From Nitrososphaerota archaeon (GTDB lineage: Archaea > Thermoproteota > Nitrososphaeria > Nitrososphaerales > Nitrosopumilaceae), in NCBI GenBank assembly GCA_028867785.1, contig JAGWFS010000006.1, positions 1 through 64,000 of the forward strand: a DNA stretch of 64,000 bases, written 5' to 3'. Shown in pieces: positions 35,039 to 45,003 of the stretch. Within the stretch, counting starts at the first letter, position 1; every line of letters starts with the position of its first letter. The translations under genes were made by a program, and so were the position numbers. Below the pieces are notes generated by a model. The model searched no databases. It had not been told where the DNA came from and was given only the letters and a program-made list of their open reading frames with translations.

Positions 35039-35643
35039 AATTCTTGGATCTTTCAAATAAAAAAATACTGATTCTTGGTCCCCATCCCGACGATATAGAG
35101 CTTGGAATGGGCGGTACTTTGTATCAAATAAGAAAGTACAAACCCAAAGTGATAGTTTTTTCAGATTCTACCAATATTGAGGGAAATAATGACATAGTTA
35201 ACGAACTTGAAAAAAGCATGGCTATTTGTGGTATAAAATATCAATGTCTTGATTATAAGACAATGGATTTTGTAAATCACATAACTGAAATTAGAAACTA
35301 CGTATACAAACTCAGAGAAACAGACGTGATATTTTGTACGTCAAAGAATTCACAGCATTTAGATCATAGAATTCTTGGAGAAGCTGTAGACGATATCATG
35401 TTTGGCAAGACAATTTTATATTATGAAGACATACGCAGTGGACAGAATCAACATGTTAATTGTTGGAATGAGATATCGCCAACAGAATTTAAGATCAAAT
35501 GTAAGATGATAGAACAATATTCATCTCAGAAGCATAGAATTTATTTCAAACAATATTCATTTAGCGATTTAGTGAAATTTCGCGGTGCTCAAATTGAAAA
35601 ACAATATGCGGAGGCTTTTGAACTTCAAAGGTTCATACTATAG
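35035..35643 (+). CDS. PIG-L/LmbE-family zinc deacetylase
   Basis: The 202-residue protein has the zinc motif GPHPDDIELGMGGTL (His-Pro-Asp-Asp) and the second histidine site in NSQHLDHRILGEAV. Members remove N-acetyl groups from sugars such as GlcNAc linked to lipids or nucleotides. It lies just before a GT2 glycosyltransferase gene on the same strand with 50 bases between. Confidence 0.88.
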   Translation: MKFLDLSNKKILILGPHPDDIELGMGGTLYQIRKYKPKVIVFSDSTNIEGNNDIVNELEKSMAICGIKYQCLDYKTMDFVNHITEIRNYVYKLRETDVIFCTSKNSQHLDHRILGEAVDDIMFGKTILYYEDIRSGQNQHVNCWNEISPTEFKIKCKMIEQYSSQKHRIYFKQYSFSDLVKFRGAQIEKQYAEAFELQRFIL

Positions 35644-35693
35644 TAAACTATATTTTTATGAAAACAACAAGACGATAATAGAGATCAATTGTC

Positions 35694-36530
35694 ATGGGTA
35701 AATATTTTGCAATAGTAACATGCAGGAATTCTGAATTAATCATAGAGCAATCTCTTTTTTCATTAAAAAATCAAACCTTGAAACCTGAGTATGTGATAGT
35801 GATAGATGATGGTTCCACGGACAAGACCGCCGAGATTCTAAAAAAGATTAAAAATGATTGGGATGATTTGCATATAATTACGAATCCCGATTTGGGATAT
35901 GATATTGGAAGGGTTGTAAATAATTGGAATAAAGCGTTGAAGTTAGTTAGCGACAAGAATCTGAAGAAAACAGACTATCATATGATTAGTGCAGATGATG
36001 ATGTTTATGAGGAAAACTATGCAAAGAAGATTGTAACATACATGGATGCAGATCCAAAACTGGCAATTGTCTCTGGAATTTTCAATGATGGTAAATTTCA
36101 AGATCCAACTGGAGGAGGTAGATTCGTTCGCAACTCGTTTTTCATATCTAAATACAGATACTATCCAGAAAGAATGGGTTATGAATCTGCTGTTTTGTAT
36201 ATAGCTCTTCGTGATGGATACAAACATGACGTGTTAAGAGAAGCAAGATTCAGACATATTCGTGAAATTGGTTCTGAACATCATTTTTATGAATTTGGTG
36301 CTGGAATGAGGACACTGGGCTATAACCCACTTTTTGTGTTTGGGCGATTTTTTGCAAACTTTGTAAGGGGTAAACCAGTCAGCAGAAGAGGATCTTTGAA
36401 TATGCTGTACTATTATCTTACCTTTTCACCTACTAAAAGTGGGTACAATAGCATGTACGATAAAGGGATACGAGACTACATAAGAAAAGTGCAGACAGAA
36501 AGAATAAAGAAGATTTTTAGGAAAATTTGA
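35694..36530 (+). CDS. Glycosyltransferase family 2
   Basis: The 278-residue GT-A protein has the N-terminal nucleotide-binding strand YFAIVTCRNSELIIEQSLFSLKNQ, VIDDGSTDKTAEIL and the metal-binding acidic motif SADDDVYEENY. The C-terminal part is polar, with no membrane helix, so the enzyme is probably a cytoplasmic or peripheral transferase for a surface glycan. It follows the PIG-L gene. Confidence 0.87.
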   Translation: MGKYFAIVTCRNSELIIEQSLFSLKNQTLKPEYVIVIDDGSTDKTAEILKKIKNDWDDLHIITNPDLGYDIGRVVNNWNKALKLVSDKNLKKTDYHMISADDDVYEENYAKKIVTYMDADPKLAIVSGIFNDGKFQDPTGGGRFVRNSFFISKYRYYPERMGYESAVLYIALRDGYKHDVLREARFRHIREIGSEHHFYEFGAGMRTLGYNPLFVFGRFFANFVRGKPVSRRGSLNMLYYYLTFSPTKSGYNSMYDKGIRDYIRKVQTERIKKIFRKI

Positions 36531-36593
36531 TTCTGTTGGCCGATTTGTAGAATTGTATTTTGAAAAACTCTCGAGGTAATGACACATGCCAAA

Positions 36594-37736
36594 TTATGCT
36601 TTTTTATACGCCTCGAGTATTTTTTGTTCGGATTTTTCCCACACCATATTATTTTGTGCATGCTCCAAGCTCAGACTACGTTTCCGGTTAAGTTCAGAGG
36701 GATTGTCATTGTAATATGCCAGTAGATCAGCTAGATCATCATAGTTACTGAATTTATCACAGTGAATACCAAAGTCATCTATAACTGGTTTCAGGTCATC
36801 AATCACAATCAACCACAAACCACAGTGAGCGTATTCATAAACTTTATTTGGATTACAGTATTCATGAAACCAGTGTTTTTGCCACGGTAGTAATCCAATA
36901 TGAGCGTCACGATTCAACACTTCATATGCTTCATCCATACGGAGAGTTCCAACTGATTTTATTCGTGATGTATTAGGTTGTGAAACTCCAATTCTTAATA
37001 ATGTTCCAATATTTTCTTTTGTAGAAAATAATTGATGTAACCCCGTAATGTTTCTAACCATACTGAAATTCTGGTCCGAATCTCGACCAAGATACGCAGA
37101 ACGAAGATTTTCCTTGACAGATTCCTGGTAACTATCAAATCTGATAGCGTTTTCAGTAGGGTAATTCGGTACCACATATACGTTATTGCAATATTTTTTA
37201 TGATGGTTAGCAATTTGCGTACTTACAGTGATTATGGGATATTTTTCCCCTATTTTTTGCTCCCAATCTGCCCAAAGATTTTCTTTAACTTTAGTTATTA
37301 ACTTCTTCCTCAGGTTAGCTTTCTCATTTTGAGCTTTAATATGCAAAGAATACAATTCATGATCATCTAGAACCATGGGTATTCCAAATTTTGATGCCGG
37401 ATATGCAACAAAGATGTTGTGTGCATGTATTATGTCTGGTTTTATTTCTTCTACAACATTTTTGAGTTGTCTCTCAAGCGATAAAGCATGCTCTGGATAC
37501 GGATACCATTTCCAAAACCTGTCAATACCTCGGAAAAGACTCTTTGCAATCCTTGCTCTATCAGGAATTTTTATCCATGTTAATTTTGTAAAAACATCTG
37601 TGTTAAATGTTTGACCTAGATTTTCGCCACAGAAATATTCTTCATAACCTGCTTTTTTTCCTGTCTTGGCTGCATTTATGACTCTTGAATCATCAAGATC
37701 TCCATCATTTATGTGAAGAATTTTAAGACTTTTCAT
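36594..37736 (-). CDS. Glycosyltransferase (family 4-like)
   Basis: The 380-residue product has the family start LKILHINDGDLDDSRVINAAKTGKK split over a GT-B N-domain, IHAHNIFVAYPASKFGIPMVLDDHELYS in the middle, and a C-domain with GLLPWQKHWFHEYCNPNKVYEYAHCGL, a typical donor-site helix. It is divergent from wecB. Acceptor and sugar unknown. Confidence 0.82.
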   Translation of the reverse strand: MKSLKILHINDGDLDDSRVINAAKTGKKAGYEEYFCGENLGQTFNTDVFTKLTWIKIPDRARIAKSLFRGIDRFWKWYPYPEHALSLERQLKNVVEEIKPDIIHAHNIFVAYPASKFGIPMVLDDHELYSLHIKAQNEKANLRKKLITKVKENLWADWEQKIGEKYPIITVSTQIANHHKKYCNNVYVVPNYPTENAIRFDSYQESVKENLRSAYLGRDSDQNFSMVRNITGLHQLFSTKENIGTLLRIGVSQPNTSRIKSVGTLRMDEAYEVLNRDAHIGLLPWQKHWFHEYCNPNKVYEYAHCGLWLIVIDDLKPVIDDFGIHCDKFSNYDDLADLLAYYNDNPSELNRKRSLSLEHAQNNMVWEKSEQKILEAYKKA

Positions 37737-37859
37737 GGTTTGACTGTACTACCACTGTACAAGAAATGCATATAAAATACCATAGGAGATACGATAAGGT
37801 GAAAGAATCATCTATTGATTGTCAGTTTGTTTTGAAGTATAGATGGAGAATAGAATCAG

Positions 37860-38978
37860 TTGAGGGTTGAAAAAATTGTTGTTGTCATAGGAACAAGACC
37901 TACATTCGTTGAATTAGCACCCGTTATACACGAATTACAAAAAACTGGGCGTGAAATTCTCATCTATCATACCGGTCAGCATTATGACAAGGATATGTCA
38001 GATGTCTTTATGAAACAGCTTGAGATTCCAAAACCGCATCAAAATCTAAATGCTGGCGGTGGTACTTTTGCAGAACAGATATCAACAATACTTACAGGAT
38101 GTGAGTGTCTATTAAAAAAAGATCAGCCAGATATTCTTCTAGTAGAAGGAGATACAAACACTGCGTTTGCTTCAGCATTAGCAGCTGCCAATGCCAAAAT
38201 CCCTGTAGTGCACATAGAAGCTGGATGTAGATCTTTCGATAAAAGTCTTCCAGAAGAAGTAAACAGAGTCCTAATTTCACATATAACCGATATTCATTTT
38301 CCTCCTACACAAAATTGTAGGCAAAATTTGTTAAAAGAGGGCATAAAAGAAGATGCCATAAAATTTGTTGGGCACCCCATAGTGGACTCTGTCAATCTAA
38401 TCAAAAATAAACTGCGTGATTCTTCCAAGTTAGGACTGGATATAGAAGCCAACAAGTATTATTACGTTACAATTCATAGGGATTTTAACACAGATGATCC
38501 TTCAAGATTAGAACGTATACTAAAGGAACTCTCAAAAATCTCAGAAAAAAAGAAAATTATATTCCCAATTCATCCCAGAACCAAAAGTAGAATTGAACAG
38601 TTTGGTCTTGTAAAATATCTTCAAAATATCACCGCAATATTACCAGTAGATTATATCACATCTTTGTCTCTTACAAGAAATGCTTATGCGGTAATAAGTG
38701 ACTCTGGAGGACTTACAAAAGAATGTTGTTTATTCGGCATACCATATGTTTCTCTTAGGCCTAATACGGAATGGATTGAAACACTTACTGGATACTCGAA
38801 TCAATTAGCATTCAAACATGGAAATACAATCGCTGGATGTATTGAAAATCTTGTCAAAAATTACGAGATAGCAAAACAAAATATGAGATCGTTGCAGGGG
38901 CTATTTGGCAATGTAGGTGTTTCAGGCAAAATAGCTGATCAGATCTGCAACATAGAAATAGATAAACTAACAAAATGA
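37860..38978 (+). CDS. wecB: UDP-N-acetylglucosamine 2-epimerase
   Basis: The enzyme turns UDP-GlcNAc into UDP-ManNAc. The 372-residue product holds GTRPTFVELAPVIHEL, EGDTNTAFASALAAANAKIPVVHIEAGCRS, LPEEVNRVLISHITDI, HRDFNTDD and SDSGGLTKECCLFGIP, all landmarks of the family. TTG at 37860 is taken as start; no in-frame ATG precedes GTRP. UDP-ManNAc could be oxidised by a dehydrogenase of the type at the start of the island. Confidence 0.88.
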   Translation: MRVEKIVVVIGTRPTFVELAPVIHELQKTGREILIYHTGQHYDKDMSDVFMKQLEIPKPHQNLNAGGGTFAEQISTILTGCECLLKKDQPDILLVEGDTNTAFASALAAANAKIPVVHIEAGCRSFDKSLPEEVNRVLISHITDIHFPPTQNCRQNLLKEGIKEDAIKFVGHPIVDSVNLIKNKLRDSSKLGLDIEANKYYYVTIHRDFNTDDPSRLERILKELSKISEKKKIIFPIHPRTKSRIEQFGLVKYLQNITAILPVDYITSLSLTRNAYAVISDSGGLTKECCLFGIPYVSLRPNTEWIETLTGYSNQLAFKHGNTIAGCIENLVKNYEIAKQNMRSLQGLFGNVGVSGKIADQICNIEIDKLTK

Positions 38979-39064
38979 ATTATGATCACCTTAATTCTTA
39001 CACTATGATCCTAAAAATAAACGTGAATTAAATCCTTGCACAAAATATGTCTTCAAATAAAATT

Positions 39065-40303
39065 TTAAAGACGTTCATTTTTTCCCATTGTTTTGCTGAT
39101 AAATAATCTGTACCAGACTTCTAAAGCTAAAATCAATAAGACTTTGTTTATATACCGGAATCGTAAATCTGGTCCATCATTCAATTGTATTTTTTTAAGT
39201 GCGGAATCAATCCATTTATCATTAATTATCTTATTTTTTACGATCTCTGAATTGTCATTTAAGTATGCTATAATAATTTCTTTTGCAGTTTTATTCCAGA
39301 GTGAATCCAGGTTGACAGAAAACCCTTTCTTGATTGGATGAAATCTCTCGAATCCTTTTTGTTTACAAAGTATAGACCGCAACGGCAGTTTTCCATTATT
39401 CGTTTTTGGATCATATTTTAATTGCCATGGGATACGGGTTGAGAATTTTATCATGTTAGAGTTAAGAAATACGGATTGAATATGCAGGTCGAAAAATTTT
39501 TCAAATGCCTTGTTAGCTGGAAGCCAGTCATAGAGTAATTTACCGTTAAAATCCGCCAAAAAAACCTGATCGACTGGTGATAGAGGATTGATGAAATATG
39601 GTTTTAAAATTCTATAAATTTTCGACCAAGAGAATTTAATTTTACTTCCAAACATTCTTTCTTGGTCAGGCACCCAGTCACGTTCATGACAAGAAAGGTA
39701 TAGAGCAGCCTTTTTTTTCCAATCAGGATTCTTTGGCAAGTTGTTGAAAAATTTTTGATAGCGAAAAGTATAACCTCCAAAGAGCTCATCACCGCCATCT
39801 CCAGAAAAGAATGTGTCTGCTCTTTTCTTTGCCTCCTCAAGGACATAATAGCCGTAAAGATTCCATCGAGGTTCTTTCACAATTGATATCAGGCGAGGCA
39901 GTTCAGTAATAACGTCGTCTCTTACTATACTATGGAAGTCACAATCATAGATGTCAGCCAGCTGTTTCGCTCTAACAATTTCGTCATCATCATCGCCAAA
40001 GCCCATGCTAATAGATGAGATCTTGACGTCGGGAAGTATTTTCTTTAACATTGCCAGAGTTAATCCAGAATCAATACCTGCACTAAGAGATATTGCTATG
40101 TGATTGAATTTCAGCTTTTTATGTTGAGTGGCGAGGTGATTATCTATTATTTGCAGTATTTTCGATTCCACGTCGTTCACACTTTGTGGAATAAAATCTT
40201 TGTAACTCAATGGTTCAATTGGGCTGTGTTTTGACGGATCATATCTGAGAGTAAGAATATTTGAAATTGACTCGTAGTTCATTTGAACTAGTCTTTGATC
40301 CAC
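39065..40303 (-). CDS. Asparagine-synthase-domain protein without glutaminase domain
   Basis: The 412-residue product contains the synthetase half of AsnB: the PPi-loop SLSAGIDSGLTLAML, a long helical region and GDGGDELFGGY. The N-terminal Ntn glutaminase domain (with its catalytic Cys2) is absent; the first 70 residues are helical linker. It would need free ammonia or a partner. In a glycan island it may amidate a sugar acid or a peptide-like substituent rather than make asparagine. HAD and ATP-grasp genes follow to the right. Confidence 0.75.
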   Translation of the reverse strand: MDQRLVQMNYESISNILTLRYDPSKHSPIEPLSYKDFIPQSVNDVESKILQIIDNHLATQHKKLKFNHIAISLSAGIDSGLTLAMLKKILPDVKISSISMGFGDDDDEIVRAKQLADIYDCDFHSIVRDDVITELPRLISIVKEPRWNLYGYYVLEEAKKRADTFFSGDGGDELFGGYTFRYQKFFNNLPKNPDWKKKAALYLSCHERDWVPDQERMFGSKIKFSWSKIYRILKPYFINPLSPVDQVFLADFNGKLLYDWLPANKAFEKFFDLHIQSVFLNSNMIKFSTRIPWQLKYDPKTNNGKLPLRSILCKQKGFERFHPIKKGFSVNLDSLWNKTAKEIIIAYLNDNSEIVKNKIINDKWIDSALKKIQLNDGPDLRFRYINKVLLILALEVWYRLFISKTMGKNERL

Positions 40304-40435
40304 CTCTTAATATACAAATCATCAGATTATGATTTGAAACATTTACAGAAATTGGAAACTTTGAATATAGACTTCCTACAGATAAAGCAATTTCAAGGTT
40401 TAAATGAATGATATCAAGAAGCTGTTTAATTCAAA

Positions 40436-41110
40436 ATGAGACTTGTGATATTCGATTTTGATGATACACTTATTGACAACACCTTATTGGATATGGATTC
40501 ATTTAGATATGTACTGGACACCTTTCACTTGCCGCAAGCCAGTTATAAAACTCTCATCAGATGGCGGAAGAATGGCACGATAGCAAAGAATATTTTTCGA
40601 CGTATAATTAAAAAGAAGAACAATATGCTTTTGGAAAAATGTGTCAGTGCCAGACTAGAATATCTGGCAAGAGGTGGAGGAGGTGTGAAGCTGGCCAATG
40701 CAAAAACAGGTGCGAAGGAAACATTGCGGCAGATAAAAAAAAATAATAATTTTATTGTCGTCGTGTCTAGTAGAAAGGATAAGAGCATTATAAAAAAAAT
40801 CCTGAAGAATTTAGAGATGGTTCAATATATAGACGAGATTTATTGTGCCGAAGACTGTAAAGAATGTCTTGGGAAAAAATTTAGTGCTACTAATATGAAA
40901 ATAAAGCTGTATAAGCTTGCACTTTCAGATTTCAAATTCAATTCTGATGAAAAACCACTGGCCATAGGAAATTTGAAATCAGATATCGTTGCGGCAAGAA
41001 AATCAAACATGATTCCCATAGCAATAAGTGGATCATATAGATTCGATTCAGGCATATCAAAGAAGGCAAGAACAATTAAAGATCTGCACGAGGTTTTAGA
41101 AATTTTATAA
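40436..41110 (+). CDS. HAD-superfamily hydrolase
   Basis: The 224-residue product starts with the nucleophile motif IFDFDDTLIDN, has motif II in FIVVVSSRKD, a Lys in the third motif region and IGNLKSDIVAARKSN for the acidic motif IV. The cap is helical. It probably removes a phosphate from a sugar phosphate in this island. Its end overlaps the ATP-grasp gene on the other strand by 6 bases. Confidence 0.8.
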   Translation: MRLVIFDFDDTLIDNTLLDMDSFRYVLDTFHLPQASYKTLIRWRKNGTIAKNIFRRIIKKKNNMLLEKCVSARLEYLARGGGGVKLANAKTGAKETLRQIKKNNNFIVVVSSRKDKSIIKKILKNLEMVQYIDEIYCAEDCKECLGKKFSATNMKIKLYKLALSDFKFNSDEKPLAIGNLKSDIVAARKSNMIPIAISGSYRFDSGISKKARTIKDLHEVLEIL

Positions 41111-42190
41111 ATATTCGAAACCTTTTGAGTCTCTCACAAATAATTCCTTCCAATATCTAATCATTCTAGTTTTTCTCAGTTTCATATTCTTAGGTAGTCT
41201 TTCTCCCACAGCTTGTTTTACAGCAAGATATGGCATGTTTATCCCTGCAGCAGATGGAAGCACTATGGAACCTCCCATCCTCGGATTTATCTCTACTACT
41301 TTAGGTATTCCATTCCTGGACAATTTTAATTGAATATTTACATTGTAACTGAGATCTAGTGCGTTGACAATCCTCTTACAAATTGAATTGATGCGTTCAT
41401 CATTAATGGTTACAGCTTGAAAGGAATAGAATTGTTCCAATCTTTCTCTGAGGTTTGCAATGCAATATATCGTCTTTCCCTTGTCAGCCAAAACATATAC
41501 ACTGTATTCTCGTCCAGGCAAATATTCCATAACCAGCAAGTCAAGGTTTTTGCTTGTTTCCAAGAGTCGCAAAGCTGTATCATAATCTATTTCTGCAGAA
41601 CCCGGCTTACTATCCAAGATGATTTTTTTTAATGAATTTTCTTTCCTTAAAATTCGAAAACCCCTAGCTCCTCCACTTGAGGTGTAGGATGATGGTTTAA
41701 AACAGACAGGAAATTTTGGATAACCTAATTTACGTATGGCTTGCAAAAATTCTTTTTTTGATTGCACATGAAAAAAATCAGGAATGGAAATTTTATTTTT
41801 CTCCAGTATCTTATAGACCAAGTTTTTATCCATTGTTTTTGTTATTGCGTCATATTCCGAGATTGCTGGATATATGTAGTTAGAGATAAGAAAATCTTTA
41901 TTCTTGGATATGGTCAAAATTTCTGGATTGCTTCCTGGCATGATGACATCAATTTTTTCCTTTTTACATAATCGGAGCAAATGATCCACATATCGTTTGG
42001 AATCCCCTCTTGGCAAAATCCCAAAACCATCTGCCTTGTGGCGTAATATTGGATTGTCTTTTATATCCGTACAAAAAACTCGAATCTTTCTATGTTCATA
42101 ATTATTTTTCAGACAATCGATTATGCTAGTTCCTCCAAATCCTCCCCACCCGTTTAGTAAAACAGTAAGATGTGGTTTTCTAGTTTGCAT
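41105..42190 (-). CDS. ATP-grasp ligase-like protein
   Basis: The 361-residue protein has the ATP-grasp fold: an N-terminal Rossmann-like part (TVLLNGWGGFGGTSIIDCL), the ATP-binding region FPVCFKPSSYTSSGGARGFRIL, VMEYLPGREYSVYVLADKG and the metal-binding end PKVVEINPRMGGSIVLPS. These resemble carbamoyl-phosphate synthase large-chain-like ligases found in cell-wall and capsule loci. It may join an amino acid or acid to a sugar. Substrate unknown. Confidence 0.8.
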   Translation of the reverse strand: MQTRKPHLTVLLNGWGGFGGTSIIDCLKNNYEHRKIRVFCTDIKDNPILRHKADGFGILPRGDSKRYVDHLLRLCKKEKIDVIMPGSNPEILTISKNKDFLISNYIYPAISEYDAITKTMDKNLVYKILEKNKISIPDFFHVQSKKEFLQAIRKLGYPKFPVCFKPSSYTSSGGARGFRILRKENSLKKIILDSKPGSAEIDYDTALRLLETSKNLDLLVMEYLPGREYSVYVLADKGKTIYCIANLRERLEQFYSFQAVTINDERINSICKRIVNALDLSYNVNIQLKLSRNGIPKVVEINPRMGGSIVLPSAAGINMPYLAVKQAVGERLPKNMKLRKTRMIRYWKELFVRDSKGFEYL

Positions 42191-42410
42191 AGATAATAAT
42201 AAATTGGATGTTCTTTATGCTTTTTTACTGTAGGTATAACATGTAGGAATACTCAATTTTAAACAATTTTCGTAATATGATATAAAGTTAGAAGAATTTG
42301 TTTTGTATGATCCGTTTCTGAAATTCATGCCTTTATTTCCTGAAAATTATGAATGCCACACCTACGACAAATGATAAATTAATTCAGAATTAAAATAATT
42401 TGAATGAAAG

Positions 42411-44075
42411 CTACATCAAAGCCTGAGATGCTTCATGGAACATCTGACTCTTTGCACATCCTGCAGCAAGCTCGTCGCCTGCGCCTCTTCTCATTATTCC
42501 CCTATAGAGGCCATCCTCCAGCTTGGCACCTACCCTTTGTTCCCATTCTTCTACTGTTGTGGAATATTTCTTTTGGATTCTGTCCCTGTACCACTCTGGG
42601 ATTACATTGAACGCGCAGAATGGAATTATTCTAAGGTCAGGTGTCACATAATGGATGTCGCACCTTTGCAGCCTTTCAAGGTCTTCGTTATACTTGTCCT
42701 GGAAATGCATCATGCCCAGAAAGAGCCCCTTGACATGCCAAGAACCTACCGAGTCAAACGATCTCTTCATCAATATGTTGCCAAACATCTTTGCCAAGTC
42801 TAGGCCTGCTGGCTGCTTCTTTCTGTCTACAAAGCTTGAGAGCTTTCTTACGACCTCCAGCATTGTAAAGTACTTGTTTTTGCCGGAACGAATCTCTTCT
42901 GCCTTGTCCTCAAAGAGTTCCAGCATTCCCTGAATATCTGCAAACTTTGTTAGCGGTACAAACTTTTTGGTTTCCTGGTCTTCAAAGATGTATGTTCCTG
43001 CTCCACATGCGAAATGAATTGACAGCTCGTATTTTGGCTTGCTTGAGAATGCCTCAATTACGTTTGTTAATGGCATACAGCTTGGTACAGGGAACCAGTC
43101 ATCTACTGTCACTTCGGCACCTGTCTGCTCCTCGATTCTTTGTATGCAGTCAGGAATTGTGATTCTGTATTTTTCACGCTCTTTCTTGCCCATCCTTCCT
43201 GTCAGTGAGACCGGCTGGAAGTTTACTGCATGTACAACATCAAGATTCTTTTGTGCATATCGAATAATTCCGCCTAACTCGTGATCATTAATTGATTTGA
43301 TGACGGTCGGTACAAATACAACGGTAGTTCCTGTCTTTCTTGCGCTTTCTAACGCATATGGAATTTCCCAGTGATTCTTTGGGTTTGTCCTTGGGGTTAC
43401 ACCGTCAAAGCTTAGATACAGATTGTTTACGCCGGCAAGTCTTACTTCCCGCATTGCCTCTGGGTCGAGTGCAAACCTTATTCCGTTTGTATTCATCTGG
43501 ATGTGGTCTACACCCTCTTCTTTCATTATTTTGATAACATCAGTAATGTCTTCCCGCAGCATTGGTTCTCCACCAGTGATCTGCATCGAATTTCCTGGAA
43601 TTGGTCTTTCTGCCTTCAAAGTCTTCATCATTGCTCTGACTTGATCCTGTGTTGGTTCATACATGTATGCGCCCTCCAGACCTTTCTTTACATAGAAGAA
43701 GCAATACCAGCATGTCAGGTCACATCTGTTTGTAACTATCATGTTTGCCAGCCCGCTGTGTGAAAGGTGGTTGGAGCACAGTCCGCAGTTATTTGGACAT
43801 GAGCACTTGTCAATCATTACGTTAGGAGCATGAGCACCCTTTCCGTCCATCCAGTAGGTACTGAACTTTCTGTACATCTCATATGAGCCAAAGTAGAGTT
43901 CTTCGCATTCTCCATGTGTAGGACAGGTTTTTGTCATGAATACCTTGCCGTCTCTCTCAAAGACCTCTGCGTCAAGTATCATGTTGCAGTCCGGGCATAT
44001 GCTTTGGGTAAATCTTATAGTAGACTTCTTTCCCAATGCAGGAGTCTTGAGATTAGATATCTGAATTAGTTCCAT
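42411..44075 (-). CDS. Radical SAM enzyme of the tetraether lipid synthase-like family
   Basis: The 554-residue product has N-terminal cysteine pairs (CPDC at 27-30, CPTHGEC at 51-57, CSCPNNCGLC at 91-100), then the [4Fe-4S] SAM motif NRCDLTCWYCFFY (Cys118, 122, 125) and a GGEP motif for SAM (QITGGEPMLRED). The layout fits MJ0619-type proteins, a family that includes the archaeal synthase joining two diether lipids into tetraether. Extra cysteines near the C-terminus may bind further clusters. Ammonia-oxidising archaea make such lipids, so this function is plausible but not proved here. It is divergent from a TrmB regulator gene. Confidence 0.65.
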   Translation of the reverse strand: MELIQISNLKTPALGKKSTIRFTQSICPDCNMILDAEVFERDGKVFMTKTCPTHGECEELYFGSYEMYRKFSTYWMDGKGAHAPNVMIDKCSCPNNCGLCSNHLSHSGLANMIVTNRCDLTCWYCFFYVKKGLEGAYMYEPTQDQVRAMMKTLKAERPIPGNSMQITGGEPMLREDITDVIKIMKEEGVDHIQMNTNGIRFALDPEAMREVRLAGVNNLYLSFDGVTPRTNPKNHWEIPYALESARKTGTTVVFVPTVIKSINDHELGGIIRYAQKNLDVVHAVNFQPVSLTGRMGKKEREKYRITIPDCIQRIEEQTGAEVTVDDWFPVPSCMPLTNVIEAFSSKPKYELSIHFACGAGTYIFEDQETKKFVPLTKFADIQGMLELFEDKAEEIRSGKNKYFTMLEVVRKLSSFVDRKKQPAGLDLAKMFGNILMKRSFDSVGSWHVKGLFLGMMHFQDKYNEDLERLQRCDIHYVTPDLRIIPFCAFNVIPEWYRDRIQKKYSTTVEEWEQRVGAKLEDGLYRGIMRRGAGDELAAGCAKSQMFHEASQALM

Positions 44076-44180
44076 GTCGTTATTGGCATATCTTAGGAAT
44101 TAGTATTTAATCCATTTCCAACAAGACACCAGATGAATAGGTAGAACGTGCGCTAGGCATGCACACAGGCCAATCCTAGA

Positions 44181-44190
44181 CATATATACA
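44181..44190 (+). promoter_or_regulatory. TATA box for the TrmB-family regulator
   Basis: CATATATACA is centred about 28 bases before the ATG at 44213. The 137-base gap to the divergent radical SAM gene must also hold that gene's promoter. Confidence 0.5.
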
Positions 44191-44212
44191 TTGGAATCTC
44201 GATTGATATGAC

Positions 44213-44983
44213 ATGAGTCTGTCTGACAAGACCAGAAAGGCCCTCGAGAGGGTAGGACTTACCAGCTATGAGATAAAGACTTATGCCGCTCTTCTCAAGA
44301 CCGGCCCTATAACGGCATCCGATCTGAGCCAAAAGTCAGGCGTACCCTACTCAAAGATATACGAGGTGCTGGGCACTCTTGAAGAGAAGGGATGGATTGG
44401 CTCTGACGACTCACGTCCTACACAGTATTTTGCCAAGTCTCCTGCCACAGCCATGCAGACATCAAGGCAGCAGTTTGAGACTGACTTTGGCAATAATGAG
44501 AGTACGATATTGAAGGAGCTTACCCCGCTTTACGAACAGAGCGGTACAAGCGAGAGGCCGGACATTTGGATAGTTTCAGGAGTCATGAATATAGCAACCA
44601 AGATTCTTGAGATGGTTGATTCCTGCAGAAACGAGGTGTTGATTGCAATACCCAAGGTAGCAGAAGTTCTTGCAAAGGAGGCGCTGCCAAAGCTTAGATT
44701 ATTGCATGACAGGGGGGTAGACATTACTATTCTGGTATCGGAAGATGTAGATAGTGACACGCTAAAGTCCCTCTCGCGTGTTTCAAAGGTCAAATTGAAA
44801 AAGGGTCTCTTTGGAGGAGGCATCATCTCAGACAAGAGATATGTCGTGCTGCTTCTTGGCGAGGAGCTTGGCACATCAGCCTCAAAAGAGGCAGTAGCCA
44901 TATGGGCTGATCACTCTGGGCTTGCGGGATTTGCGCGCGAATACTTTGAATATTTGTTAAGAGAATCAAAAGACGTAAAGTAA
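44213..44983 (+). CDS. TrmB-family transcription regulator
   Basis: The 256-residue protein has an N-terminal winged helix (KALERVGLTSYEIKTYAALLK, then GVPYSKIYEVLGTLEEKGWI as recognition helix) and a C-terminal effector domain of the phospholipase-D-like type seen in TrmB proteins (LLGEELGTSASKEAVAIWAD). Such regulators respond to sugars or other small metabolites. Its divergence from the radical SAM gene suggests it could control that gene. The DtxR-like gene follows 20 bases later. Confidence 0.85.
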   Translation: MSLSDKTRKALERVGLTSYEIKTYAALLKTGPITASDLSQKSGVPYSKIYEVLGTLEEKGWIGSDDSRPTQYFAKSPATAMQTSRQQFETDFGNNESTILKELTPLYEQSGTSERPDIWIVSGVMNIATKILEMVDSCRNEVLIAIPKVAEVLAKEALPKLRLLHDRGVDITILVSEDVDSDTLKSLSRVSKVKLKKGLFGGGIISDKRYVVLLLGEELGTSASKEAVAIWADHSGLAGFAREYFEYLLRESKDVK

Positions 44984-45003
44984 GGTTGAGAGATGAATAC
45001 GCC

